Source: Unio delphinus (Eukaryota; Mollusca; Bivalvia; Unionida; Unionidae). Taken from it: a stretch of DNA of 64,000 nucleotides. This document shows, one piece after another, positions 48,392-61,800 of this stretch (its first letter is position 1; the number at the start of each line of letters is the position of its first letter). The translations under genes were made by a program, and so were the position numbers. The DNA lies in assembly GCA_029339505.1 (NCBI GenBank), contig JAQISU010000248.1, positions 1,082,501-1,146,500 on the forward strand, written 5' to 3'. The notes under the pieces are model-generated. The model was given only the letters and a program-made list of their open reading frames with translations. It did not search any database and had not been told where the DNA came from.

Positions 48392-48514
48392 ATGTATTCC
48401 TATCATTGGCAGGTGATGTCAGTCGCACAGAGAGTGAAAGTGATGTTGTGTATTCTTCAGTATCCAATATCTCAGCCGAAGGTACTAAAGATGGTCCTCT
48501 CGTGGTGCTTGAAT
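48392..48514 (-). CDS. Gene 2 stalk exon (123 bp)
   Basis: CCATAG acceptor, open phase 1-1 exon (DSSTTRGPSLVPSAEILDTE, then EYTTSLSLSVRLTSPANDRNT), strong GTGAGT donor. Last stalk exon before the transmembrane exon. Confidence 0.65.
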
Positions 48515-49877
48515 CTATGGTTGTACATTTAAGACAGTTGTACAAAATGTGATGTATTCACATAAAATTAATTGAATAAACAAATCATACATACTATAGT
48601 TTCTATGTAATCTTAAAGAAACACTGCAAAAATTAAAACATTTTATATGGAGATTTTCATCTTGAATTGGAATATAATCGTCAATAATATAACGTTGCAC
48701 TTTTGAAAGTTCAATGATTTTTACCGTTAAAATTGTTGCATCATCACCGTTGCGTTATCAATGGTATTTAGTTTTAAATGTCACTATCCATTAGATACAA
48801 TATGAGGGACAACCACCTGCTGACGCATAAATGAATATTTCTGGTTTCATATATTAATCCCAAGTATGTAAATAATCCGGTGCTAAATATTAGTAACTGT
48901 AGATGCCAATTGCGAATTTTGTAATAGAAACACAAGAACTTAATGCTACTTAAACGATATATGTGTGATGGGTTAAAATATGGATTTTAACACAAGACCA
49001 TGCAACTACGTAAAGAATATATGTGGGATGGGTTAAATATGTATTCAAAACATAATACCATGCAGTTAATTAAGCATTATATATGTGATGGGTTAAATAT
49101 GGATTTAAAAAAATATCATGCAACTACTTAAAAGATATATGAGTGATGGGTTAAATACGGATTTAAACACAAGATCAGGCAGCTACTTAAAGAATATATG
49201 TAGGGTGGATTAAATATGGATTTACCCTACTTTATTACTTAATTCAATTAATGTCATATAAATTAAAATACGCTTGATAGTGATATCTCAGCAAATAAAC
49301 ATAATAATACAACTCCAAAATAGGCTGGTACGGGTTAAGATAAATATTATATGAAACCTTTAAGAAAAAAAACTAACAAATTAGCGCAGTATTGAGTCCA
49401 ATTACTAATATTAAATGCGAACTTTAATTACCGCATTCATCGAGAAAAGAAGCTGCACACAAACAGTCCTTGTCTGGTGAATGAATAGATTTTCAGATTT
49501 TGTATAATATGTGAATGTAGAATAAGGTCACACAGTCTGCGATATTAACGTTCACGTGTGTTTTGGTCCTAATTCCGGGAACTGCCATTTGGAAAGATGT
49601 TGCCATTTGCAACCCATGCATTAACCTGCCTTATGAACATTGGACTATATAGTCAACATGCATGATGTGAAATTCATTGTAGGGAAATATGAAAATGGTT
49701 AGATTAAAAGAATTTGGAGATGTGATGCCAAAATTGGAGACTGGTTCATATGCATACTAGGTAGAGCATACATTTCACTAGTATAAAACAGAGGGTTTGT
49801 TTCCTTAGCTATTGCAATACATTCTTGCGTTTACAAGAAATGACAAATATGTGGATGAAAAAGTAATTGTTTCAGAG

Positions 49878-49960
<83 letters not shown>

Positions 49961-50221
49961 ACGGAGGGATGGAGGGATGGGGTACTTTTGCGTATGGATT
50001 CCGTCGATGACCGACGTTTTATAAGTTCAAAAGTTAAATCATCTATTTTGTTGTTACAAAATGCAATGTTCTTGATGTTGCTTCAACAACACACATAACA
50101 TCGCAATTCTCGTTTACCAAGAACGTGGCCGCATGCTAACGTGTGAAACATATATTTGGTCGAAATCATCTATGACATGTTGTGTATGTAGCCTATAATG
50201 ATTGATATATATATGTGCCTC

Positions 50222-50314
<93 letters not shown>

Positions 50315-52108
50315 AAAATATACCTTTAAAAAGTGTATTAATTAACTCTAGAATATGATTCACTCGTTTATGTTTTATTTATCTACTACATCAGGCTCTA
50401 TCGACATTAAATTTGTCCCAAACGCATGTTTAATATTTCTAAATGCAAGTCTTGATTTTAATTTGTTTAACCGTCAAAAGAATGGATGGCGTTTGAATGT
50501 TTAGACGGCCTAAGATCATTGAAGAACACGGTAACTATTATCAGCTTTCGTTAAATCACAGTCCCATTCAAAACACAAACAATATGCATACATACGTATA
50601 TCCTTTGTTGTTTAACCTCTAGGTAAAATATATTACTCAGTCTTTCTGAATAATTGGCTCATCTTGAACTTTACAACGAACATATAAAATGTAACGTTTA
50701 TGTGAATTCGGAATGACAGGGCCGCTATTATATCCCTTAACTCGCGCTAAAACTACATTATTGAACAATTCAAACTTTAGATTTACATTTTCTGATGATT
50801 TGCAAACCCGAAACATTCCTTTAGGTTTTTTCTGTCATTGTTTCTGTTTTATTTTCATCTATCAGAGCCTCTTTGAGAATATAATAAAACATGTGCTGAC
50901 CACACTAGCCTCGATGTTGTCGTAAATCAAGCTTAAGGTAACTAAGCTTGAACATATTTTGAACATAGATCTCAGCAAGTATCTCAAAGGGTGTTGTCAC
51001 TGGGCATGACCTAATTATGTATTGCTTGGATGTTTGCATTAATACAGGCATCATATATAGATTCAAATGGGAATGCCAGTCAGTTTGCTAGGAATAGTAA
51101 CGAAGAACAAATACAAGCTATATTGCAATACATGAAAATTGCAATCCCGTAATTACTTGCAAACATCATCTCTATGTATAATACACTATATTAATTAGTT
51201 CATTCATTCATATGTTCTTCTTTTCCTGGCGTAATCAATTAAAAGAAAGGTTGTTATTTAATCAGCATTATTCAAAAGACAGTTTTGATGTTGTTTTCTA
51301 ATTTTTCCGATATTGGGAAACGTATCGTACCTGATGCACACTTCTATTTACTTTGTGGTAAATATATATTTATCTAACAATGCTTTTGATTAAGTATTCG
51401 ACCATATTAATATATGTATTAGATATTTAGTTCTGCCCAGCACGCATTCTTTGATGGCATTGACGTGAATTAAAAACAGAACATATGTTTATTGGACTTG
51501 AACGTGCACACGAATGTGTTTGTGAAAGGCCGTAAGATGTCGTACCGCTAGGTTTTAATGAAAGTAGTATTAGTTACTATCAAGGTTTGTATATGTTGAC
51601 ATAGTAGAAATTGACAGTTACATATATAAAGAAAAAATGCCACAATGCATGTATTGGCTAGTTTAGTCGGAACTTAGAAGCAGATATAATTTGAATTGAA
51701 CTATGATATAAATGCATTCTTATTGTCTGCATTCTTTCAATGCAAAAGGTACTAGTTAGAATTATATAGTTTTCCGAATGGAAAACACATTGACAAGATA
51801 TTCATTCTATAATATGTATCCCAAACCAACTGATTGTACGATTTAAAAGGATAGTCTCAGTACAGTAATGATAATACAAAATATATTCAAACAATTGTTT
51901 AACGGATTATTATTTACTCTGTACTTATAGCAGATATTTACTATAGAGAGAATCATGATTCTGAGAGTTTGTGAATAAAAGCACAGTATTCTCAGGCAAT
52001 TGGAAAGGTACTAGACAGCAGGTACAAATACAAATTGGGTGTGAGACTCGTGCAGCATAGGTCGCACAAGATAGTTGCTTATAGAACATAAAACTAACAG
52101 GTGAGTGT
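48515..52108. other. Gene 2 intron, duplicated block A' (left part)
   Basis: Counterpart of window positions 1-2938. Contains the expanded minisatellite, (GA)n 49875-49959 and (TG)n(AG)n 50220-50312. Confidence 0.6.
48925..49215. repeat. Minisatellite, about 57-bp unit, roughly five degenerate copies
   Basis: Unit contains GATGGGTTAAATATGGATTT and CATGCAACTACTTAAAG. A single unit is present at 330-385 and 21830-21885. Confidence 0.75.
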
Positions 52109-52124
52109 ATACTCACCTTTTGTT

Positions 52125-52364
52125 GGGGCCGAGTGGTCTAAAGCGCTGTCCGTTACGGACCACTGCCATCTCACCTCTGTCTGCGTGGGTTCGAGTCTAA
52201 GATTCGGCTAATGTAGTTAAGTGAGAAAGCTTGCCAGTAGCTTCTCGTGGGTCGGTGGTTCTTTCCGGGGTTTTTCCGGTTTCTTCTTCCACCACTAATA
52301 CTGGCCGCCATGTATAGCCTATATATTGTGCTGAAAAATGGCGTTAAACCATAAAAAACAAACA
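52125..52364 (+). mobile_element. tRNA-derived SINE inserted at a splice donor
   Basis: Head with a tRNA-Leu/Ser-like box A remnant (GCCGAGTGGTCTAA) and box B (GGGTTCGAGTC), a body with GGGTCGGTGGTTCTTTCC, and a tail GGCGTTAAACCATAAAA. It is flanked by a 16-bp duplication ATACTCACCTTTTGTT (52109-52124 and 52365-52380). The head is 5'-truncated relative to the 60-kb copy. Confidence 0.88.
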
Positions 52365-52372
52365 ATACTCAC

Positions 52373-52426
52373 CTTTTGTTAAAGCGGGCGTCGATTCTGT
52401 CACTTCGTTTAATGTGGGTGAACCAC
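52373..52426 (-). CDS. Gene 2 stalk mini-exon abutted by a SINE
   Basis: 54 bp, phase 1-1; encodes GGSPTLNEVTESTPALTK. A SINE inserted exactly at the exon/intron border, but its 16-bp target duplication includes the donor, so AAAAGgtgagt is regenerated next to the exon. Confidence 0.62.
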
Positions 52427-52677
52427 CTGAAAGTAAATAACAGTTTAATCCGTATTTTCCTGAATAACATAACCCTTCAGACACACTTATATACACATTA
52501 AAAAAGTATTTTATGAATTGTTATAACTGTTCAAACACAGGCATACTAGATGTATACGCATTCTAAATTGCTTGATTATATGAGGGAGTTAGCACTGAAT
52601 CTGAATCAATCCCTGACACACACGTGCTCCCTTGGCGGATCCAGTGCACTATAAATACAGCTATATGAATATATATA

Positions 52678-52758
<81 letters not shown>

Positions 52759-53904
52759 TAGTTACTAATGACTGAAAGAAAACGTGTATGGACAGAAATT
52801 ATTTATTATGATTAAATTAGAATCAATACCTACCATACGCTTGTTTCTATCCTTCGTTTCTAACGTTACCTTTTATGTTGCTTCGTGTCACTACATTTTC
52901 CCCGTTTCTCATAGGTCCAGAGACACAGCATCGCAATACATAGGCGATAATTGTCCACTCACGTTCTATACCGATTGTTGCTGGTATCTCTCAAGGAAGG
53001 TCAGACAGACAGACAAACATACAGAGCGTGTTGGTGATGAGGAGACTTACCATAAAGACAATAATTAGTTGCCTATAGCTCTCTTTATTGGTAAGTTAGT
53101 CAAGGGTCATACCAGCCCACACAGTGATATAAAACGACCGAGGATGAGTAAAACGGCCTTCGGACATATTAACACCAAATAATACATTTTTAGATTCAAA
53201 TTAATATGGTTTTATAAAACAAAAACAAAAAAGAAATAAAATATGCAAAACATTAATGCGATAACTGTTAATATATTTCTTCTAACAAAATTAATGTACG
53301 GCACAAATCTTGATAGGCATTTACAACATGTTCTATTTGCAATGAGAATACTGTATTAAAATCTCATAAACATGTTATGCCAAACAGTTACGAAGTCCGA
53401 TGTTCGTATAGCTTATTTCGAAAAAAGCTTTTATCCTTTATCTCTAACTCCACATAAATCTCCGTAGTATCTGCCTTATGCATTATATATATATGAGTGT
53501 GTGTGTGTTGCATTCAAAACATGTATGTAATGAGCAGCTTATAGTTTAACCCCACATCACTTGGAAAGACAATTGAGATGAATGTATGTCCATTTTCAGG
53601 ATAAAATACAAAAAACAGTTCACTATTGATATACTTAAAACGAATCTGCTTAGATGTATATATCAAATGATACATACATTTTAAAGAAAAACATGGTTTT
53701 TACAGTTTTGGAATAAAGAAGAAATTCAAAACCAATACTACTGATATATGAAAGAGTGATTTGCATATGGCGTATTACTACCCATATCTAAATATTGATA
53801 TTTTAACAGTATACATTCGGTTATATTTTCACAAAATCGGTTATGAATTCCCACTGCTTAGATGTTAGCGTTGTAATACAACAACAGTAAAATACTATAT
53901 AATC

Positions 53905-53943
<39 letters not shown>

Positions 53944-54239
53944 CATTATTTTATGTGTTGCACAATTTATTTTTAATTTTGGATTATAATGTATTTTTAC
54001 TGTTATGTAGATCAGAGAAGTTGTCGTACTAAACAAGCGAAATAATGAATGCTCGACTTTTCATGGATTTTGCTCCTCGTTTTCATTCGATGGCCAAGAT
54101 CGAGAGAAAGCGTGATGAGCGGCGATTAGATAGTTTCATTTTTAATTAGTAATAATCGACATTTATAACGTTTGTTAAGATTTAAGATACAAAAAGAAAA
54201 TCGATAAAGCCTTTAATACATTTGTACCGTAACCAGCAC
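52427..54239. other. Gene 2 intron, duplicated block A' (right part)
   Basis: Counterpart of about 3655-5700. (TA)n 52664-52757 and (GA)n 53905-53941; the (TA)n(TG)n seen at 5073 is reduced to a few units near 53483. Confidence 0.6.
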
Positions 54240-56640
54240 ATGTACGTTACTATGTCAACCGGAAATTGGACCTTTCTACCATAGAAAAAAAAAAACAATG
54301 TAGACAGGTTTATAAGAACTATATTATACATTACTTAGTGCAATTTCGTTGTCAAGTTCGGTTATTTAATCCAACACCTTGGGCCAACAAAAATCTTTAC
54401 GATGCTGGATGGCACGCATCAAATGGAACCCATTATAACCAAATTGAATACATACTGGTTCAAAACTGCTACCAATCTGGCATCAATAGAGCAAAGACAA
54501 GAACGTTTCAAGGTGCTGATGATGGGGTTGATCAATACATTGTCATTAAGAGGCTGAAGAAAATAAACAAGCGATAAAACAATCAGGCTTAAATTCAACC
54601 TTGAACAGCTGAAGGCACCTAATATATGCAAGTTATTACATGCCAGAATTCGAGGACAATTTGTGACGTCTTGTGATGGATATTGTTGTTAAAGTGATGA
54701 CTTACACTTTCAAGAAAGTCATTACACACGTTGCCAATAACATAGTTTGCCTCCATCGCCCAAAGAAAAAAACCTGGGTTTCAGAAGAAATTCCTAATCT
54801 GTGTGACCTAAACACAAGACACATAACAGGGGCAGTACCGATAAATAAACAAAAATGTCCGAAAATACTTTAACAAAGCAAAAGAAGATTGGATTGGACA
54901 AAAGTGCGCAGAAAAAGTGCATAGTTTTTTTAAAGAATAATAGAACAAAGTCATTCCAAATTGTGGAAAACCTTACCAGGCACAAGCAACTAAGAGTCAT
55001 TGCCATTCAAGACGAAAATGGAAAATGCCTCACATAAGCAAGTGACATTGCAGAAAGATGGACTAAGTATTGTAAAGAACACTACAACAATTCATCCACA
55101 GGAGACCAAGAGATGCTTGACATTCCAAACTCCAAAATTCATGATGATTTCCAGATTCTAAAAGAAGAGGTGGAGTCAGCAATAAGAGAATTGAAGAATG
55201 AGAAAGCAGCTGAAGTAGATAACATCTGAACTTATCACGACAAGTGGGGAATCAGTGATAGAGCTACTACCAAAAATATGCAACACGATCTGACAGACAT
55301 TCGAATGACCAACACCGTGGACCCAATCACTGATTATAACACTCCCCAAAATAGGCAATCTCCAGCAGTGCCAAAATTACAGAACTTTCAGTTTGATTAG
55401 CTATGCTAGAAAGGTGATGCTCAATATCATCTTAAACAGACTGTACCCACCACCAGAAGAAATAATCGCTGGAGAACAGGCATGATTCCGGAGTAGAAGA
55501 AACACAACGGAAAAATATTCAATGTTAGGTATCTGTGTGAAACGTACTCTCAATACAAGCAAGAAGTCTATCATGTGTGAATATATTTCAAAAACGCTTT
55601 TGACAGAGTGTGGCTTGAGGCATTATGGGCCACAAAGACGATCTACAACACGAGTCAAACGAGTTGAACAATACCATCAAGAAGCGATACGCCAAGGCTA
55701 CCAGTTCATTAAGTGCTCAATCTTCGGTGGGGGACTGGTTTAAGACAACAGTTGGAGTGCTGAAAGAGTGTCTCCTGTTAGCCACGCTTTTAAACGTCTA
55801 CTTCAAGCGCTTTATGAGTGAACCAGTAGAAAATGACAGTCAGCATTGGAGGACATAACATCCGGAACATAAAATTTGCAGATGACATTGATGTGCTGGC
55901 AAGCGGTGAAGATGCACATGCCACCATAGTGAAACACACGGATTGAAACTATTTCAGATATGACATGGAGATAAGCGCAGAGATGACAAAGCTGATGACA
56001 CACAGATGCACACAAATCTTGACCGAGATTTAAGTCGGAGAACATGAACTTGGATCATTGGGCCAATGCAAATATCTTGGATTCGTAATCACTGAAGGAA
56101 CAGGGATCAAGAGCAGAAATTGTGTCACGAGCAGCACAACAACGGCAGTTATGTCAAAGATAAAACCCATCTGGAGAAACCAGAATGTATGTCTTCAAAC
56201 TAACATCAGACTATTGAGAGCACGAGTAATCTCTAGTAGTCTGTATTCATGTGAGGACTGCACCCCGACAGCAGTATTACTACGGAGAATCCGGGCACTT
56301 CAAATGAGACGTTACAGAACCATCCTTTGCATCTCTGACATGGAATACATCGCAAATGAAGATGTACATAACACCATCAGTTACAATGTAAGCCATAATG
56401 AAGACTCAACACTGTCAAAACGAGAAAGCTAAAATGGTATGGCCATGTCACCAAAGTCAACAGTCTATCCATATCAGTACTGCAGGGCAGTGTCCAAGGT
56501 GGCAGATGGAGCAGACGACAGAGTGACAAGTGGACAGACAACATCAAACAATGGACTTGGACAAGTTTGTGGAGACACAGGCATTTGCACATGATCAAAA
56601 CAAATGCAGGGAACTGGTCAGATGTTCAGAAGCACAGTGC
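54240..56640 (+). pseudogene. Decayed non-LTR retrotransposon (endonuclease-reverse transcriptase)
   Basis: A broken plus-strand ORF. Apurinic-like endonuclease C-terminus: WHASNGTHYNQIEYILVQNC then RTFQGADDGVDQY (54400-54540). Reverse transcriptase region: a NLQQCQ-like stretch, FKNAFDRVW (about 55585-55615), catalytic IKFADDIDVLASGED (about 55868-55915), MEISAEMTKLMTH, LGQCKYLGFVITEGTG, and a C-terminal SLYSCEDCTP/MRRYRTILCIS module. Many stops and frameshifts. It is absent from the paralogous position near 5.7 kb, so it inserted after the block duplication. The exact 3' end is unclear. Confidence 0.8.
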
Positions 56641-57168
56641 CTCAACGATTACACTATGTCAAGAGACATAATTTTTTTTTACCTCTCCATTCCCGATTTC
56701 TGCATATGTTATCACTTGTACATGATACTAGAGGATAAAACGGGAAAAGAAAGGATTTGCGATATATTTGTGTATCATGCTAAATTCTTTACAAAAGCTG
56801 AATTATTATTAATTTTTCCGTTTTCTTAATACGTCCCTAATGAATAATAGGTGGAAATTCATACGTGATCTATATGAATATATTTTTTTATATAAAAATG
56901 TGTAGTTTAGATTGTATCAGATGCAGAAATTCGCCCTAATATTCTTTTCATTTTCTTTCTTCATTATTAAGTCTAGAAGTTCACCAAGTACTGTCGCACT
57001 CTTTTGTTTCTCTGATCGCCTGGCAAAATTAAGGAACCCTGGCAAGATGTATGGATTCAAAATTATAGGATATTTGCAATGGTATATTTACTCACCGCTA
57101 CCAAAGTATGCCTTGTTGGAGTTCAAGACAATATACAAGTAATCTGCCTAATAAATACACACACTCAC

Positions 57169-57235
<67 letters not shown>

Positions 57236-57346
57236 CATGCCGTAATCGCAATCTTCAGCAACAAATAGCAAGCTTTTTGAGTTTGAAATATATTACCAAA
57301 GCCACGTCTTCTTCTGAATGTGATACATGAAATAAATGGATAATCA

Positions 57347-57437
57347 GGAGATGTCAGTCGCACAATGAATGAAAGTGGTGTTTTATAGTCTTCAAAATCC
57401 AATATCTGAACTGAAGGTCTTCAGCTAGAGCTTAAGT
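57347..57437 (-). pseudogene. Decayed stalk exon copy in gene 2
   Basis: Counterpart of 5731-5820, sharing the in-frame TGA after the acceptor. Confidence 0.5.
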
Positions 57438-57803
57438 CTGAGGTTGTAACTTTAAAACAGTTTTACACAGTCTGTGCAAATACATACCGCAATTGAAAAA
57501 ATAAATCATACCCACGTTTGACTCCATGCAAGTTTTAGAAACACTGGAAAAATGATATTATTGTACATGACAAATTTCATATTGAGTGTCTATACAATTT
57601 TCGATAATATGACGGTGGAATTCTGAAAGATTGTTTTCCATTAAACTTTGTGCGTCTTCACTGCCGCTTTATCGATGGGATTTAGTTATAGAATTCACTA
57701 TCCATTTGACATAATGTTAGGGGTTTCAAACGTGTATCGTCAGATTTTTGTCTCAACCTATATACATCATTATACGGTAATTATTCAAATTCAATTACTT
57801 ATG

Positions 57804-57854
57804 TCTTTAAAATGTTTGTGGATTCTTTATTCTGGCCTTATTCGTATCATTATC
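57804..57854 (-). pseudogene. Decayed 51-bp mini-exon of gene 2
   Basis: Aligns with the intact mini-exon at 6187-6237, but the acceptor CAG is CCG, the donor GTAAGT is ATAAGT and an in-frame TAA is present. Confidence 0.6.
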
Positions 57855-58126
57855 GGTGAAATGAAAATAGAACTGATGTTACAGATTAGCAACAGTTTAT
57901 ATGACTATGATTATATTCCCAATGGCTTCTTAACGAAGTGATAAAAATGAGTTTCATACGGATATCGTTATCAATGATGGCGGAGATCGCAATGTGAGCC
58001 GATGTATATAGATATATTTCTCAATCTAAACACACCGTACTCCCAACCCACAAAAAATATATGACACGTTTGTTCAGTTTGTAATATATTTACAGAACCA
58101 ATGCGTCTTCTAAACATGATACTAAC

Positions 58127-58249
58127 ATGTAATACAATGATTGTCAGGAGATGTCAGTTGCACAGTGAGTGAAGGTGATGTTGTGTATACTTCAGCATCC
58201 ATTATCTCAGCTAAAGTTACTTTATATGGTCCTCTCGTGGAGCGTGAAT
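58127..58249 (-). CDS. Gene 2 stalk exon (123 bp); unoccupied paralogue of the Polinton site
   Basis: CCACAG acceptor, open phase 1-1 exon (DSRSTRGPYKVTLAEIMDAE, then VYTTSPSLTVQLTSP), donor GTTAGT. Serine/threonine-rich and extracellular by position before the transmembrane exon. It contains the single AGTGA (58168-58172) that is duplicated around the Polinton in gene 1. Confidence 0.65.
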
Positions 58250-58659
58250 CTGTGGTATTACCTTTAAAACAATTGTACACAATTTCATGTATACACCTAG
58301 TACAATTGACGAAACAAATCGAACATTATTTTGCCACTACCTAATGTTAAAGAAGACTTCAAAAATGAAAACATTTTAATGTAGAGTTTCATCTTGAATG
58401 TCCATATAATCTTCAGTAATATTACGTTGCACTTCTCAAGGTTCAAAAGATATTTACAGTTAAAATTGGTACATGTCCACGGTTGCTTTATCAATGATGA
58501 TAGTTCGTTATACATGTTAATATCCATTAGACACAATATGAGCGACAACAAAACCACTGAATCATGATTGAGTGTTTCTTCTAATTCTGGTTTCAAACAT
58601 TGATTCCATATATGTAAAAATCCAGGTGCTAAATTATAGAAACTGTAGATGAAAATTAC

Positions 58660-58930
<271 letters not shown>

Positions 58931-59089
58931 GGTTTAAATATCGATTTACCGTACTTTATTACTTAATACAATTATTGTCAAATAAAACATACATATGTCT
59001 GATATTGCTATCTCAGCATGCAAACAATAATGCAACTCATAAATAGCCAGGTACGGGTTCAGACAAGTAAGTAAATTTAACTAACAACT

Positions 59090-59174
<85 letters not shown>

Positions 59175-59464
59175 GGGAGGTAGGGAGAGATAGTGCTTAG
59201 GGACCTCGTCGATGCCCGATGTAAACGATAATTGTTAATTTAGTCCGGTTTGTACAAGTTCAGAAGACACTGTTGTTGGTGTTGCTTCAAGAACACACAT
59301 ATAATCGCAAGTGTATTTATATATTTTGAAAGGACGTAGCCGCATTCAAATGTGTCAGACATATTTATGAGCAACATCATGCATAAAAAGTTGCGTTTGT
59401 ATATATGTAGCCAATAAAGATGGATCTCAGTGTGTTTATGTATGTGCGTGTGTGTGTGTGTGTG

Positions 59465-59526
<62 letters not shown>

Positions 59527-59609
59527 TCCAAAATAACTCGGCTTGAAATGCCTGCGAAACCCTTCTCAACGATCTCCTCAATATAATTCACTCGTTTATG
59601 TTTTATTTC

Positions 59610-59805
59610 TCTACTTCATCAGTGTATATCGATATTAGATTTGTTCGGAAAGCATGCATAATATCTCCAAATACTAGGATTTCGAATGCTTTGAAGTCTG
59701 AATATCGTACAGACCTAACTACGTCGCCAAAAAGCTATACATTTTATATCTTGATACGAAATGTAACTGAAGAACATGGTAACTTCGTTCAGATTTCCTG
59801 AAATC
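59610..59805 (+). pseudogene. Plus-strand Ig-like relic, best-preserved copy
   Basis: From a TTCATCAG acceptor-like site the frame stays open: YIDIRFVRKACIISPNTRIS then FYILIRNVTEEHGNFVQIS and TGA. NVTEEHGNF resembles an Ig E-F loop. May be an inverted exon of the same family. Confidence 0.35.
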
Positions 59806-60021
59806 ACAGTCTCATTCAAAGCACAACAAAAACCAATATACATAATTCCGTTGTTGTTTAACGTCTAGGTACAATGTATTACTCCGTCATATGTGAAATG
59901 TTGTCTCTTCTTGAAGATTCCAATGCACATATCAACACATTTAAAATATGCACATATAACATGTACATTTTATGTGAATTGGGCCTATTGTATTCCTTAG
60001 CCCACGTTAAAACGACATTTT

Positions 60022-60283
60022 AGGGGCCCCGAGTGGCCGAGTGGTCTAAAGCGCTGTCCGTTACGGACCACTGCCATCTCACCTCTGTCTGCGTGGGTTC
60101 GAGTCTAAGATTCGGCTAATGTAGTTAAGTGAGAAAGCTTGCCAGTAGCTTCTCGTGGGTCGGTGGTTCTTTCCGGGGTTTTTCCGGTTTCTTCCTCCAC
60201 CACTAATACTGGCCGCCATGTATAGCCTATATATTGTGCTGAAAAATGGCGTTAAACCATAAAAAAACAAAAAAACAAAAAAC
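60022..60283 (+). mobile_element. tRNA-derived SINE, fuller copy
   Basis: Same family as 52125-52364, with complete box A (GTGGCCGAGTGGTCTAAAG). The 13-bp target duplication AAAACGACATTTT is at 60009-60021 and 60284-60296. The paralogous block at about 22565-22580 lacks it (single TAAAACTACATTTTGG). Confidence 0.9.
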
Positions 60284-61002
60284 AAAACGACATTTTGGAA
60301 CAATTGAAACTTCAGATTTACATTTTCAGATGATTTGCGAATCCGAAACATTCTTTACCATTTTATGTCGTTGTTCTGTTTCTGATCTTCTCTCAGGGGT
60401 TCTCTTATTATATAACATAATGTGACCACACAAGCCTCGCTGTTCTCGTAAACCATGTTTAAGGCGAATACGCTTGCAAATATTTTGAACATAAACACTA
60501 GCGAATTTCTCAAAAGGTAGTGCCACTGAGCACGGCTAAATTATCTAGTGTTAGTTTGGTTATATTAATACAGCCAAAACATATTTATTTGACATGCCTG
60601 CCTTATTGTAATGCAAAAGGTACTAGTTAGAATTATATAGCTGTCTAAAGATAAAATACATTGACGAGAAACTGTTCCTAGAATATACTTTCCAAACCGA
60701 CAGAATGTAAGGTGTAAAAGGATAGTCTCTATACACTGTAAGTAAGAAACATCTATCATAATACCAAATAGATTCAAACAACTGTTTACCTAACTATTAT
60801 TTAGTCTCTGTACTTATAACATAAATTTAGTAGGCATATAATCATAATTATGAGAGTTTGTGAATACAAACAGTGTCCCCATCACTTGAAAAAGTAGTAG
60901 ACAGCAAGCACAAATACATATTGAGTGTGATATTCGTGTAGCATGGGTCGCACAAGATAGTTGCTTGTAGAACATAACATCAACAGATGAGAGTATACTC
61001 AC

Positions 61003-61056
61003 CTTTTGTTAGAACAGGCGTCAATTCAGTCACTTCGTTTGCTGTAAGTTGACCAC
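61003..61056 (-). CDS. Gene 2 stalk mini-exon
   Basis: 54 bp, phase 1-1, TTTCAG acceptor and intact GTGAGT donor; encodes GGQLTANEVTELTPVLTK. Orthologous position to the broken gene 1 exon at 23283. Confidence 0.62.
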
Positions 61057-61497
61057 CTGAAAGTAAATAACAGTTTAATCGGATAACCGCATGGTAATGA
61101 TTAATAAAAACCTTCAATAACACATTTATAGGGACAAGACAAGTATATCCTCTTTATTATCATCTGTATTCAACTGACACTCTGTTAATTGTACAGTATG
61201 GCTAAAGGTTGTACCCATATTTGTATTGCCCCATCATGGCGCACAGTAAACCAATACTGTCAATTATATGAAGAATACATGCGAACCAATACCTATTTGC
61301 ATTTAATGTGTACCGAAAAAGTTTATAAGAAATAATTAAATGGGAGCGATGCAATAATATACGAAAACCAACAAAATAAGTAAAATGTGTTGTCGTCTTT
61401 GTTACATACATCAACCAATGGACATATTAGGGTGCAAAGTAGACAAAATAATTAGCATTATTTAATCACTACTTTCATTCGTATAAATTCATTTTAC

Positions 61498-61800
61498 CTT
61501 GTACAATCAGATGTTTGCAACCAGATACAGTATTGCCATGTAGGGTTTCAATTTTGTAGACGCCACTGTCAGATTTGTCTATATTTAACAAAGTGAATGA
61601 CATATAACCTCTCGATACATCTCCATTGTATAATATACGCTTCCGAAAAGCAGGCACAATTTTCGGCTTGTTGTTTGGTTGCAAGTTCATCATTATCCCA
61701 TTCTTTGAGTGAATCATCCGCAGTGTTCGGTTTATTGCCTGTTGCCTGTAGAACCAATCAATCGTCACATTATCTCCAATAATGGCATTAGTGGCGTGAT
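61498..61800 (-). CDS. Ig-like receptor gene 2, Ig-like domain 3 exon
   Basis: 303 bp, phase 1-1, CTTTAG acceptor and GTAAAA donor. GDNVTIDWFYRQQ, FTLLNIDKSDSGVYKIET and KHLIVQG give a V-set-like profile with the conserved Trp and DSGxY, but no B- or F-strand cysteine. Differences from gene 1 cluster in the middle of the domain (LQPNNKPKIVPAFRKR against NEPHIVLAFQTR). Confidence 0.78.

Noticed and set aside
52171..52365. Minus-strand ORFs sharing SINGGG-type sequence at 52 and 60 kb
   Set aside because: They are antisense SINE sequence; identical peptides simply reflect the repeat.
54010..57230. A host gene in the 54-56 kb region
   Set aside because: All recognisable segments are endonuclease or reverse transcriptase fragments with frequent stops: a dead retrotransposon.
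60026..60110. A functional tRNA gene
   Set aside because: Box A and B are present but the acceptor stem does not close and the sequence continues into a SINE body with target duplications.
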